From assembly GCA_949775045.1 (NCBI GenBank), contig OX459110.1:7076229-7140228 (forward strand): a stretch of 64,000 nt of DNA, given 5' to 3'. The translations under genes were made by a program, and so were the position numbers. This document shows, in pieces, positions 1-10,019 of this stretch (position 1 is the first letter of the stretch; every line of letters starts with the position of its first letter). The notes beneath the pieces were generated by a model. That model was not told the origin of the DNA. It saw only the letters and a program-made list of their open reading frames with translations, and made no database searches. The stretch is from Metridium senile (taxonomy: Eukaryota; Cnidaria; Anthozoa; Actiniaria; Metridiidae).

Positions 1-789
1 ACTCTTTGGATTCCATAATATTGCAATAGATAATTATATACTGAATAAATGTTTCATATTATAAAATATAGGTGGATAAATGTAGTCAAATTTGTCACAG
101 TGCCACGAAGCCGAAACCATGTTGTAAACATTGCACGAGATCATATCCAGGGACCACGAGTTTCTACCAAAATAGCTCAGTTTTGCAAACAGTAAACATG
201 AGAAAGGCCAATCTTTCAATAAATTTGCTGGGGGGCGATGTCAAAGATAGAATAATCTGCGAGAATTTCGGACGATAAAGTGCTGAAGTAGAGGTTTTCA
301 TTGCGAATTATATGATGATCGATTATGTTTAAAATTTCCTATTATAATCCAATCCACGCCGTATCGTGTTGGTAATGACTTCTACTTTTAGATTTACCTT
401 ATAACTCAAATTTAGAGCCCAAAAATTTACTCGAAAGTACTAAGTTCTGGTCCTTTTTGCTACTTTACACTGACTTTGAAGCATGATATTTTTCCATCTG
501 TAGTGCGTTCAAATGAAATAATTATCCACAGCACACTAATGGAAGGTAGGCTTTTCATTTCTTAGTATCTTGGTACTTCAACATTATTTTGAAGGATGAG
601 ATTTCAACCAAATGTTCTATGTTAGCGTAAAATTCTTCCATTCGACATAGAAAGTTATGCAAATGATAAAAATACACACATGCGCAGACAAAATGTACAC
701 ATGCTCCTGCGGAGGAGGCTAGGTTCTGTTTCCGGTCTGTCAATCACATTGTTTCGCTCAGCCAATCAGATGCCGTTAAATTATGAATC
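1..789. other. AT-rich flank without recognised gene
   Basis: No open frame here resembles a known protein, and the frames are short and broken. No tandem array is visible. The region lies just outside the left end of the THAP/YqaJ transposon and may be plain intergenic DNA or worn repeat. Confidence 0.4.
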
Positions 790-875
790 AATTACAGCCA
801 CCAATTGTCCCACAAACAAACCACAAACAAAGTCGCCGGCGAACGAAGTATTTTGTATTTATCCTCTGTAATAGT

Positions 876-3649
876 ATGGTTTTAAGATGTGCCTGGGGCA
901 CATGCAATGCTGATGAAAGGTATCCAGAAAGATTGAATGGAGCTAGACTTGTTTTGTTTCCTAAACCGAAAACAAACCGCGAAAAATGCCTCAGATGGAT
1001 AAAAGCCTGCGGAAGACCTCACTGGCAACTCAATGTCGACCGAATAAACAAACACAAAGCTGTGTGTTCAAAGGTACTGAAGGCGTTTTTAAACTTAAAT
1101 GCTGTAAATATGTATTAATTCTTGTCGTATTTATTACTGTGCAGCACTTTGTTGGAGGGAATGGACCAACTAACGAACATCCAGATCCTATTCCAGCGAA
1201 GAGAAAACTAGAGTTCGTTTTAACAGAACAAGTAGCAAAAAAACAACTACTGAATGAAGACACACTAAACATGTACGTACAAACTTTATTATCTTCCAAT
1301 GTTCGGTATTAAACATGATTTTTTCGGGGATTTTTTACTCTTTATGAGTAAGCCTTAAGCTTACGTATACATGTGTATCATGCGACACGTAACTCAACTT
1401 AACTTAAAGTTATACTTTCACAATGCAATACTTAAATAATATGCTTAGACTTTAACTTAATCGTCATTTCTGGATAATACAACTTAGCTTGTGTTTTAAA
1501 ATGCTGTCTTAGATACTTTTGCAAACTTTTATACTAATCTGGGTTTCCTTTCTCAGAGCTCATGACAATGACAACAAAGAAAACGAAGAAAACAACAATC
1601 ACTATGATAGCTCTACTGCAACCCAGACCGAAGAGCTTTGTAAGTAATCTTATTTACCTTTTCTACTTTTGCTTATCCAAGAATGGTTTTGCATATTTTT
1701 TAAAAAAGTCAGCAAGATTTATTAACATTGATTCCATAAATGTAATATCAGGGAGAAGTCTATTAACATGAATATCTTTTTTAGTGTAAACAACAAAATC
1801 ACAAAAGTCACAGCCAGTTATCATTAGCTGACCCTGTACTTGAGCATAGTATATATGGTCTGTCTTTAAGCAAATTAATTTTAATTAGTTGTTGAATCAA
1901 TTTGTAAACAAAAATTATCAAGATTGTCTAATGCTTCTGTAATTGTATAGTCCCTAGCAGTATAGGGACATTTTATTTCTACTATACCACTTTTTCCATT
2001 ATCACAGATTTTACCATCAGGTGTGGCTCCAACAAAAAAATATTCTTTGTTTATTACAAAACCACACTGATGAAAATGCCTTGACGGATAGTTTTGTAGA
2101 TATTTTTCTTTGGCATTTTTTTCATTTCTTTTTCCATAATCAAGAGATGGGGCAGATGGTGATTTATTTCCACAGAAAATACTGCTTAAGAATTTGTCGG
2201 ATGGTATTGCTTTTCTTTTGAGCACTCTTCCAAAGTTAGATGCTGTAAGCCTGCTTTTTCTTGCCTCAAACCATTGATCTGAATTAGCCTGCTCTCGTGG
2301 GCTTACTTCAATGAGATGTGGATCAACATTACTATAATCATTATTTAATACTTTATGCTCAGCTGGCAACTGTACAGGAGAAGTATTGTGCACTGACATG
2401 TTTCCACAACCTTGAGAGACTTGCGGTACTTGTATTACTTTTATATTCTTGGTCTACAACCAATAACAAAAAATTAGTAATCAAATATCATTTAAGAATG
2501 AATGTCATTGTTGAATTTAAACTTAAACTTCCTTTTTATTTTTCTCAGGGATATCTCCACTAGAGTTTTTATCTACAACATGTGAAATACAGCAACTTAA
2601 GTCGAAGCTTGAAGAACAAAAAGAAACCATAAAAGACCTCAAACAAAAAGTAAAAAATAAAGATAAAAAAATACAGCAACTAACAGACCAACTTGAGAAC
2701 ACACATTCATTTGGAACCAAAACAGTTTTAAAAAGGCAAAAGAAAATCAAAAATATTTTCAAGTACTACACTAGCATAACATATGCAAGATTCTTGGCAT
2801 TGCTGGCATTTCTTGTCCCTGGTAATTCTAGGTTGAAGTGTGACAAGGGCCGCAGAGACATTCAATCCATGACGAATGAAGATTGCCTTTTTCTGACATT
2901 GTGTCGAACAAGACACAACTTTGGACTTAAGGACCTCTGTGTTAGGTTTGATATATCCCTCCAATCAAGTGGAATTATATTTAATGAATGGCTTGATCAC
3001 ATGTACTTCAAACTGTGCCAAAAACATCTGGCCCCACAGGGATGTTATAATTGAAAATATGCCAAAAGAGTATAAAGCTGAATTTCCTACAACTCTAGTC
3101 ATTATTGATGGCACCGAGTTACGAACCCAAGCTCCATGTGGACTTGCTCTGCAGAGTCAGATGTATAGTGACTATAAATCCAGCACCACATTAAAAGGTT
3201 TGATTGGTTGTGACCCAAGGGGCACTGTAGTCTTTGTATCAGAGCTTTTTACTGGCTCAGTGTCCGATCCAGCTCTCACAGAGCAAAGTGGATTTTATGA
3301 ACTAATCAAAACAATGAAATCACATGGGTATATACAGGATAAGGATGGCATTATGGCCGACAAAGGCTTTACCATAGGTGATGAGCTACAGAAATTGGGC
3401 CTCTCACTGAATATTCCACCATTTGCTCAAACAGGTTGCCAAATGTCAGCTTCTGACACTGCCTTAACTAGTAAAATTGCAAAGCACAGAGTCCATATTG
3501 AAAGAGTAATCACCAAAGTAAAAACCTTCAAAATTCTCTCACATCGTATACCAACAACCCTTTTTAAAAATATAAATAAAATATGGACTGTTTGTTGCTA
3601 CTTAACCTTGTTTCAAGACACATTTATTAAAGATAAAAATAAGTCTTAG
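876..3649 (+). pseudogene. THAP domain DDE transposase, four exons, one frameshift
   Basis: Exons are 876-1073, 1145-1272, 1557-1639 and 2549-3649, all with GT-AG borders and agreeing phases. Exon 1 starts with MVLRCAWGTC and, with exon 2, gives a THAP zinc finger (two Cys, then Cys near the end of exon 1, His opening exon 2, and the closing HPDPIP). Exon 3 is acidic and Asn-rich. Exon 4 opens with a Lys/Gln-rich coiled coil, then a helix-turn-helix-like block, then a DDE_Tnp_4 domain. Candidate catalytic residues are the Asp in IIDGTE, the Asp in MADKGF and the Glu in HIERVI. The frame shifts by one base near an A run at about 3020-3030, between the helix-turn-helix block and the first Asp, so the gene is probably dead or the assembly has an indel. 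Exons of the YqaJ gene lie in its third intron on the other strand. Confidence 0.75.
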
Positions 3650-5325
3650 GGTACTTTTTTTTTTACTCCTACAACGGGCTAGAGCTTGAAACGTCAGTCA
3701 AATTAAGTCAACATTTTTTACGGTGTTACAAATTTCATTATATTACCTATCGTTTATAAAACACCGACGCAGCCTATACTAGTTTACTCGCTAGTTTCTA
3801 TTTCTATTTTTTACGGTGTTACAAATTTCATTATATTACCTATCGTTTATATCAAACACCGACGCAGCCTATACTTGTTTACTCGCTAGTTTCCATTTGT
3901 AATACAGAATAGTTGATTAGTTGTAATAACTAGATGGATACCTGGTATGATAGAGCAGATCCCATGTAAACTTCACCAAAAGGAGTTGTGACTTTGGGAG
4001 TGTCTGTCGATAAGACATATTCTAATGGAGTTCCCTTCAGATCTTTCAAATGTTGAATTTCCTCAGGTGTTATTTTTGGTAACCTGAAAAAAGTATTGAA
4101 GTTGTATTGAAGTTATTGCAAAAGTATTGATAGAATAAAATACAGTTGTTATCAAAGCATATTTGTGGTATTTGGTCATTTTAAAATGTGTATTTATATT
4201 GATGAATAGATGATTTGTATAAATAGAATGTCAAAGGCACTACTTTATTATATCTTTTTTGTAATAACACCTAGCTCACATTACTTTGTATTTAAATCAA
4301 GTTGGCACACAACAGGTTTTCTCTTCCTGTTCTCCAATGGTCTGGCAACAACAACATCCTTAACAGGTATTGGTTTTATTTTTGTCCCCCTTGGTTTGTT
4401 CCACTGCTGTGGAAGGCTGGTACAGCTCAACTGATCTGGAACATGTGTAAGATTATGTAGCTTGAACCCTTGGAGAGATTTGATTAATCCCACTATATGG
4501 GAACAGTGGCCTGAAAGTCTATGGACAGAAAATACAGTATAAAAATAAAAACACAAGTTTATATAGTTTGAATATAAATACAAAGCTGTCAACTTAAACT
4601 CCTGTTTTCCATTCAGTGCATGATATACAATATTCGTTTAGAAATCGTAAAAACAACAAATCTAGATTGATAAACGTTTGTCAAGATCAGTTATTCAAAC
4701 GACAAAAATATACAAATTGTACTAACAAGGTTACTAGGTTGATCTATATTGTATAACGATTGTGATTTTGCCTTGGACTCGGTTATAAAATTTATTTTGA
4801 ATCTGAACGTCGAATTTATTCAAGATTTCGTTTTTTGATTGAATCGTCCAAAGGTAGCCTCTCACTGTAAGCTTGGGCTACCTGTGGTTATAAAATTTAT
4901 TTTGAATCTGAACGTCGAATTTATAGTTTCAGTAATTAGCTAATTTTAAAGCGAATTTCGCAAGATTTCTTTGCGAATACAACTTCGATCTCGTACTTAC
5001 CCTGCCGTACATGTGCAGCCAGCGTCGCTGAAGGTATTTTTCGAGATTTCCAGGGTAAGTTTGTGAGGCTTTTCGCTTTTTCTCATAGATCGCCAACACT
5101 TGCCGTCAACTCGAACGACGCCATTTGTGCCTTCGAAAACTTTAATTTCATGAATATAGCCTTGTGTGTAATAGTTCAAGCCTCTTTCGAGGCATTTTTT
5201 TGATAATTTTGAACTTTTCGGAAGGAAATTTACAGAGATTTGATCTGGGATTTTTCGTAAATCATCTGAAGCATGACAACCGCCATTTTCTTTTCGTGCG
5301 CTGCTTTGTTTGTGGGACAATAGCA
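1663..5325 (-). pseudogene. SWIM zinc finger and YqaJ-like nuclease of the transposon, decayed
   Basis: Read on the minus strand, exons are about 5325-5001, 4518-4285, 4083-3942 and 2453-1663, with GT-AG borders and matching phases. The join of the first two exons builds a SWIM zinc finger (CTCTAG then GHCSH). A Trp/Pro-rich linker (PQQWNKPRG) follows, then the YqaJ exonuclease fold: QWFEARKSRLTASNFG, GATPDGKI, the catalytic-type VEIKCPY, and later YYAQVQGQLMITG. No good in-frame ATG is visible in the first exon, so the 5' end is missing or in an unseen exon. Near 1875-1905 an in-frame stop and a frame change separate the nuclease core from its C-terminal part. In this family the nuclease is thought to assist the transposase, but its exact job is unknown. 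Confidence 0.7.
3690..3898. repeat. Tandem pair of a short repeat also found at 51780-52020
   Basis: Two near-identical blocks (about 3709-3800 and 3812-3898) carry a segment ending in cgacgcagcctatact and ctcgctagtttc. The same sequence occurs as an inverted pair at 51780-52020. It sits in the intron between exons 3 and 4 of the minus-strand YqaJ gene, just past the transposase stop. Confidence 0.6.
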
Positions 5326-5478
5326 ACGGTTGTTAAGGGGATGGAGTTTGCGCGCATGCGCATATTAAATAGCGGAACCATGATATCAGCCGTTAGGGTT
5401 TGGCGTGCACCCGCGATACTCTCCCCCGTACAAGTAACATCGAGTAACAAAATCTCAGTACAGCTCAGTTTAGAGAAC

Positions 5479-6624
5479 ATGGCTTCGAAACTCTACCATG
5501 TGTTTGGCGGGATATGTTTACTGTGTATTCTGTTCATCGTCTTCATTTTCAGGATCAACAACATCACCATGAAATTACAACTCCAAACGAAAGCTACAGT
5601 TCCTAAACCTAAGCCTGTGCTCATCTTATTCTGGTCAAAGTTCTTTGGTAAACAAATTCCGTGTCCAAGTTCGTTCTGTGATAACATAAACACGAAAAAC
5701 TGCAGCGTACCGTGCCAAGTAACAAACGATCGAAACCGTGCACCCAATGCTAGTGTAATGATCATTCACGCAAGGGATCCATATCCTTTGCCGCCAACTC
5801 AGTATAGTCACATTCCGCTAACTCTTTTTACCTGGGAAAACCCTGTTTACACACCGATGCTTTCCGATACCAAGTTTCTCGCTAATATTAACTATTTAAT
5901 GAGTTATAGGCCTGATGTTGCGGACTTTTACGCACCATCGTTGCTGCTCATTCGGCCATCGATAGAACCGAAACCTATTCCATTTGTAAATAAAACAGGG
6001 CTAATCGCGGCCGTGTTTTCGAACTGTGAAACAGGAAGGACGGCCTATCTGAGGGAACTCATGAAGTATATTCAAGTCGACTCTTATGGAGAATGTTTGA
6101 GAAATAAACAAGGACTACAAGCTCGCTATGCGGGAGATTTTAAGGTGGTCAAAACAAGAATGCTAAGGAACTATAAGTTCACAATAGTATTTCTCAATCA
6201 AGATTGTGAATATTTTGTAGACGATCAACTTATACATGCCCTCAATGCAGGTACTATTCCTGTCTTCATGGGGACAGACAAAGTCGATAAGCAATTAGGA
6301 GGAAACCTTCGCGAATCCATTATCCAAGTGAGACATTTTGAAACACCAAAAATACTTGCCGAATATTTGACCAAGGTAAGCAAGAACGAAACTCTCTATA
6401 ACACATACTTAAAATGGAAATATGAAGGATTCCAGTTTCCTGAATCGTTCCTTGCAACACCGCAAGGTCGAGCTATATCATGGCCCGTAGAGCCTCCCAT
6501 GCCGTACTGTAGTATGTGTGAGACAATCGCTGTTCATCGAGATAGAGGCCAATTCAAGAGTAAAGGCTCTGTAAAGCCCGAATACTGTAGTGCTAGAAAA
6601 ATACAAGATTGGTTAAAAGTGTAA
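5479..6624 (+). CDS. Divergent alpha-1,3-fucosyltransferase family (GT10) protein, intronless
   Basis: The protein has 381 residues from the ATG at 5479, chosen because it places a single membrane segment (residues about 8-24) at the N terminus, as in type II Golgi glycosyltransferases; the frame is open further upstream but gives no sensible start. GT10 landmarks are present: HARD after the N-terminal lobe, FTWENP in place of the usual MESP, MSYRPD, VDSYGEC, and a C-terminal cysteine pair (CSMC). The donor-binding block (residues about 234-258) is degenerate: where relatives read FENS...DYITEK this copy has FLNQDCEYFVDDQ. It could have a changed donor or be catalytically weak. GT10 enzymes transfer fucose from GDP-fucose to N-acetylglucosamine in the Golgi. 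The transposon end lies about 150 bp upstream of the ATG. Confidence 0.85.
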   Translation: MASKLYHVFGGICLLCILFIVFIFRINNITMKLQLQTKATVPKPKPVLILFWSKFFGKQIPCPSSFCDNINTKNCSVPCQVTNDRNRAPNASVMIIHARDPYPLPPTQYSHIPLTLFTWENPVYTPMLSDTKFLANINYLMSYRPDVADFYAPSLLLIRPSIEPKPIPFVNKTGLIAAVFSNCETGRTAYLRELMKYIQVDSYGECLRNKQGLQARYAGDFKVVKTRMLRNYKFTIVFLNQDCEYFVDDQLIHALNAGTIPVFMGTDKVDKQLGGNLRESIIQVRHFETPKILAEYLTKVSKNETLYNTYLKWKYEGFQFPESFLATPQGRAISWPVEPPMPYCSMCETIAVHRDRGQFKSKGSVKPEYCSARKIQDWLKV

Positions 6625-7279
6625 AAGCCGATATTGCAATGTCAACTGATCCTGCTTTATCAAAGTACCAAAGCTTATTATATCAATAGCAACTCAAGAT
6701 TATAAACTATAGTTCACCCAATTTTTGCGAGTAGAAATATCAAAAGCCAAAGAAGCTGACAAAATAATTTGTTTTATAAAAAAGGGTAATATTACAGCGC
6801 GACGCGCCTATTTGTACAAGTTAACCAATCAGAAAGCGAGAATTTGACCTTACTAGTAACGGTCTCCTGATTGCAGGGTTGACCAGCTGTGGCCTGCAGT
6901 TTATTTTTAAACGTATTAATCAAGCAACGTAATTCATGATTTAATTAACACAAATTTATGCTTTAATCTCAAATTTGACTGTGGAAATGGAAAATCTATC
7001 GTAATCATTCGAAAATTAGGAAATAACTTCAAAGAATTGATTAAACAGAACCTACTTTAATAGTGTCCGGCTTTGCACACAACTGTCCGGAATTGCACCA
7101 CTCAAACTACTTTACAAATATATCCATAACATTTTTAAAAATCCCTAAAATTGACCAATACTTTATATAAATCTTTATCAGATGTTACCTCATCTCCAGG
7201 GAAAATATATTTCCTAAAAAATGCATTTAACGAATGATATGGCAATTTATTTAAAAACCGTCCGGAATTGCACACACAT
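6625..7279. other. Intergenic, no gene seen
   Basis: No coding signal is visible. A short motif gtccggaattgcac recurs at about 7080 and 7260 and may belong to the edge of a repeat. Confidence 0.35.
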
Positions 7280-7390
7280 ACTGTATACACTGCTCTGAGA
7301 AAACAATCACCTGCACCACCAACATCTAATAATTGTAATCCTTGTTCAGCTACTCTGGCCTGTAATATCATTGAAGGGAGTGTTTGTAGA

Positions 7391-7510
7391 GTAGACGCAC
7401 TAAATCCGTGAAACAAATATTACTAGTAAATAGTGTTGACGAGACAATAGATAACAAAGGAATTAGCATATTTTAGCACCAATTTTGTACTATTTATGCT
7501 TCACGGATTA
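7391..7510. repeat. Degenerate palindromic MITE related to the neighbouring TA-MITE
   Basis: Ends cactaaatccgtgaaac and gcttcacggattaga are inverted. The inside contains agtaaatagtgttga and caatagataacaaa as in the adjacent family. It is probably an older cousin of the copies at 7516-7784. Confidence 0.5.
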
Positions 7511-7515
7511 GAGTA

Positions 7516-7784
7516 GAGTACAAACACTAAAAGTGTGCAATACTTTGCACGATTTACCACTAAATAGTGTTGATTAAACAATAGAGAACAATAGAATTAG
7601 CAGTATTTAGTGGTATTTATGTTGCACACTTTTAATGTTTGTACTCTACAAACACTAAAAGTGTGCAACATAAATACCACTAAATACTGCTAAATTATGC
7701 AAATTCTTTTGTTATCTATTGTTTAATCAACACTATTTAGTGGTAAATAGTACAAAGTATTGCACACTTTTAGTGTTTGTACTC
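7516..7784. mobile_element. Inverted pair of TA-target MITEs
   Basis: Two copies of a palindromic element lie head to head, sharing a truncated junction at about 7646. Termini read gagtacaaacactaaaag and its reverse complement, with TA at the outer borders. The first copy is 131 bp because it lacks about 10 bp present in the 33674 and 35178 copies. TA duplication suggests a Tc1/mariner-type mobiliser. Confidence 0.75.
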
Positions 7785-8426
7785 TAAGTGCGTTTTAATA
7801 CTCTACTGTATTACCTTGTGTAATAGGGCCAGGGTATAGTTCAATATCACCTGAAAGCATTAATTGCCTCATCGATACACAATATCTTTTACATAAAAAA
7901 ATACACAAAACAACATAATAAAGCAATATCTGGGCACTTTGGTATTTCTTTGATTTACTAACATCTTGAATTCCACTATTGCATCGAATAAAATAACATG
8001 AAATTTATGTACAATAAACAGTGATAATACTTTAATTCTTGTGTAATACTTTGCAACATTTCGTAATATTTTGCTTGTTTTGTAATACTTTGGTTTTTCG
8101 ACCTCATCAGTGGTCAGTTCTCTCACGAATGGAAGGGGTGGCGATCTCAGAGTTTAAGATCTCCTCGTCATTAAAATGTAACTTACCAACAATCTGAACA
8201 AAATGCTAGATTCCCGTTGTAATGGTACATATTTATGGCGAGACTCGAAATTACATGTGATTGTTGAAAGGCATGATGGGAGCACAGGAAGCCCACAGCG
8301 CATGATTACTGCTGACACATTGATCAAGGGCTCGTCTAAAACGCGACATTGAAAAAATGTAGTAAGGGTCCCTACCAGTAGCCACCAATAGTCCATTTCA
8401 CAATTCCGTTCAGTGACGCAATTAGT

Positions 8427-8634
8427 TCCAGTTCGAGGCGCAGCCGACTTCAAATCCTCATCAATTATTCAAATCCGGCTGCGCCTCGAACTGGAACTAA
8501 TTGCGCAGACTTCAAATCCCGTCCAGTCCTCATTGTCGTACTTGAAACATTACTTCCAAGTCGAGGTTCCAGTTGCTGCAAGTGATAGATTATAGTTTTG
8601 CTATGCGCAGCAACGGGAACCTCGACTTGGAACT
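8427..8634. repeat. Two adjacent perfect-arm palindromes
   Basis: Arms gttccagttcgaggcgcag and its reverse complement bracket 8427-8503. A second pair, ttccaagtcgaggttcc with its complement, brackets 8555-8634. They share the sequence style (ttcca.tcgagg) and are probably related MITE ends. Confidence 0.6.
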
Positions 8635-8682
8635 ATTATTTTGTGGTCACTGAACACAACTGTGAAAAGGTCTATTGTATCT

Positions 8683-8980
8683 AATACACCTATTTCAAAA
8701 ATCATTGTCGCAGCCGGAGCTACAGTCCACACTCTAAAGCCTGCAAAGGATGTCGGATACATGGCCTTAATTTGTGATTCATTGCACGTTTTTTTAAAGA
8801 AATATTTATATTTACATCTACCACAACAACAACTTGTGATGGTCATATAACACAAACAAGTACAACCAAAATATATGATGAATAAATCGATAAAAGAAGA
8901 AATACCGACATCATTTGCAGGCTGTGCATGTCTGTGTTTGCGACAACGATTTTTGAAATAGGTGTATATAAGAGAGCAGA
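8683..8980. repeat. Inverted-repeat element with ends like aatacacctatttcaaaaat
   Basis: The left arm runs from about 8683 and its complement ends at about 8980 (tttttgaaataggtgtata). Similar internal sequence (gcctgcaaaggatgtcgg) recurs at about 48062, and another relative lies at about 62700-62900. No coding capacity. Confidence 0.55.
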
Positions 8981-9007
8981 TTACATACAGAAAATTTCAG
9001 AAAATGT

Positions 9008-9725
9008 TGAATACTGAATACTGCATTCCAAGACCTAAAGGCATTGTGGGTCTAATGATTAATTTTAAAATAATTAAGAAGTAAATATACAGCAATCTGC
9101 TACTTATATGTTGTTTCGGATAGAATGCACTAAAAGTAAAATAAATAACTATTAAAGAATATTAAAGTTGTCCATCAGTAGCATTGTATAAAATTATAGG
9201 AATTTATTGAAGCTATACACTACTCATCCTCGGGAACCCAGGGGTAATCTTCTGTCGCTCGTTTCTCGCTCCCAGAAAAAATACCCCTGGGAACGTAGTC
9301 TGTTGGAGCTTGCTCCGGAAGTCAAAATTCAAACTTATTTAACGACTTTCTTTGAATGGTTATCTTGATTTTCATTGGTCGACCTAATAAGGTCGACCAA
9401 TCAGGAAAGAGCTGCATTTTGACAACCAGAACAAGCTCCAACAGACTACGTTCCCAGGGGTATTTACTCTGGGAGCGAGAAACGAGCGACAGAAGATTAC
9501 CCCTGGGTTCCCGAGGATGTACACTACTGTTTGTAAAGTTCTCTTGAGCTTTCGTCGGGCACCATCTTTTGATCGATGATGTCTGTGCCCAACGAAAGCA
9601 CAAGAGTAGTGTATGGCCTCAATCAATTCCTTGAAATAATTTATTTTACTTTAGACAATATTACAGGAGCCAAAATGCATTTTGGTCTTGGAATGCACTA
9701 TTTCAGCATGCAGTATTCGGTATAT
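9008..9725. mobile_element. Palindromic element split by a nested Mutator-type MITE
   Basis: Left arm (actgcattccaagacc at about 9020) and right arm (ggtcttggaatgcac at about 9683) are inverted, as are tgaagctatacactact and agtgtatggcctcaat nearer the centre. A separate 295-bp element (9225-9519) is inserted inside. Confidence 0.55.
9225..9519. mobile_element. 295-bp palindromic MITE with 9-bp target duplication (Mutator-like)
   Basis: Termini catcctcgggaaccc and gggttcccgaggatg are inverted. The element is flanked by the 9-bp duplication tacactact at 9216-9224 and 9520-9528. The centre is a palindrome around ggtcgacctaataaggtcgacc. A second copy of the same 295-bp length is at 26751-27045. 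A 9-bp duplication is typical of Mutator-type transposons. Confidence 0.85.
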
Positions 9726-9757
9726 ATCTATATAAACTCAATAGGTGATGTGCGCGC

Positions 9758-10000
9758 ATGAGCGCCATTTTATACAACAAAGCATGATATCGATGGGAAA
9801 CTTAGTACTTCCTTTTTTATGCAAGCTATAAAATATATCCTTAAATCAGTTTTCTTTATAAAACTGCAAGCATTTTAGCAACAGATAATATAACTGTTAC
9901 ATTACAAAATTGATTTGTGAATTATTTTAGCAGGCATGAAATATTGCAAGGGCTCAGTTTCCCATCATGCTTTGTTCTCAAAAAAATGGCACTAATGCAC
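9758..10000. repeat. Inverted-repeat element
   Basis: The left arm contains acaaagcatgatatcgatggg and the right arm cccatcatgctttgt, with gccatttt/aaaatggc outside. The interior is AT-rich and non-coding. Confidence 0.55.
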
Positions 10001-10019
10001 ATGGCCGGGTTGCCTTTAA

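Larger units (their letters stand above)
790..5335 (+). mobile_element. Two-gene DNA transposon (THAP-DDE transposase plus SWIM-YqaJ nuclease), ISL2EU-like
   Basis: Two transposon genes on opposite strands lie between inverted copies of a 17-bp sequence, attgtcccacaaacaaa, at 804-820 and, reversed, at 5305-5321. The transposase has a THAP zinc finger and an IS4/Harbinger-type DDE domain. The partner has a SWIM zinc finger and a YqaJ exonuclease domain. From memory, this pairing matches the ISL2EU group of eukaryotic transposons in Repbase. Exact ends and target-site duplication could not be fixed, because similarity outside the 17-bp repeat is weak. Both genes carry disabling changes, so this copy looks inactive. 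A smaller repeat (about 3690-3897) has landed inside it. Confidence 0.7.
7280..7875 (-). pseudogene. Broken retroelement open frame: GDIExYPGP motif and OTU-like protease start, split by MITEs
   Basis: On the minus strand, 7875-7820 encodes LMLSGDIELYPGP, which resembles the GDIExNPGP (2A-like) leader of several invertebrate retroelement proteins, with Asn changed to Tyr. At 7400-7300 the same strand encodes LPSMILQARVAEQGL then LLDVGGAGDCFLRAV, the N-terminal catalytic block of OTU-type cysteine proteases (Asp and Cys of GDCF). The two pieces are separated by an inverted pair of 141-bp-family MITEs and a related palindrome (about 7391-7784). After RAV the similarity stops. The order suggests one ancestral frame cut by insertions, but this is inference. 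There is no intact product. Confidence 0.5.

Noticed and set aside
4791..4925. 36-bp direct repeat (ggttataaaatttattttga type) flanking about 60 bp
   Set aside because: Too long for a target duplication of a small insert and not seen elsewhere; likely a local duplication in a transposon intron, without clear meaning.
5164..5478. N-terminal extension of the 5479 fucosyltransferase
   Set aside because: The upstream open stretch overlaps the antisense YqaJ exon and transposon end and gives no type II topology; the ATG at 5479 puts the membrane anchor at the N terminus.
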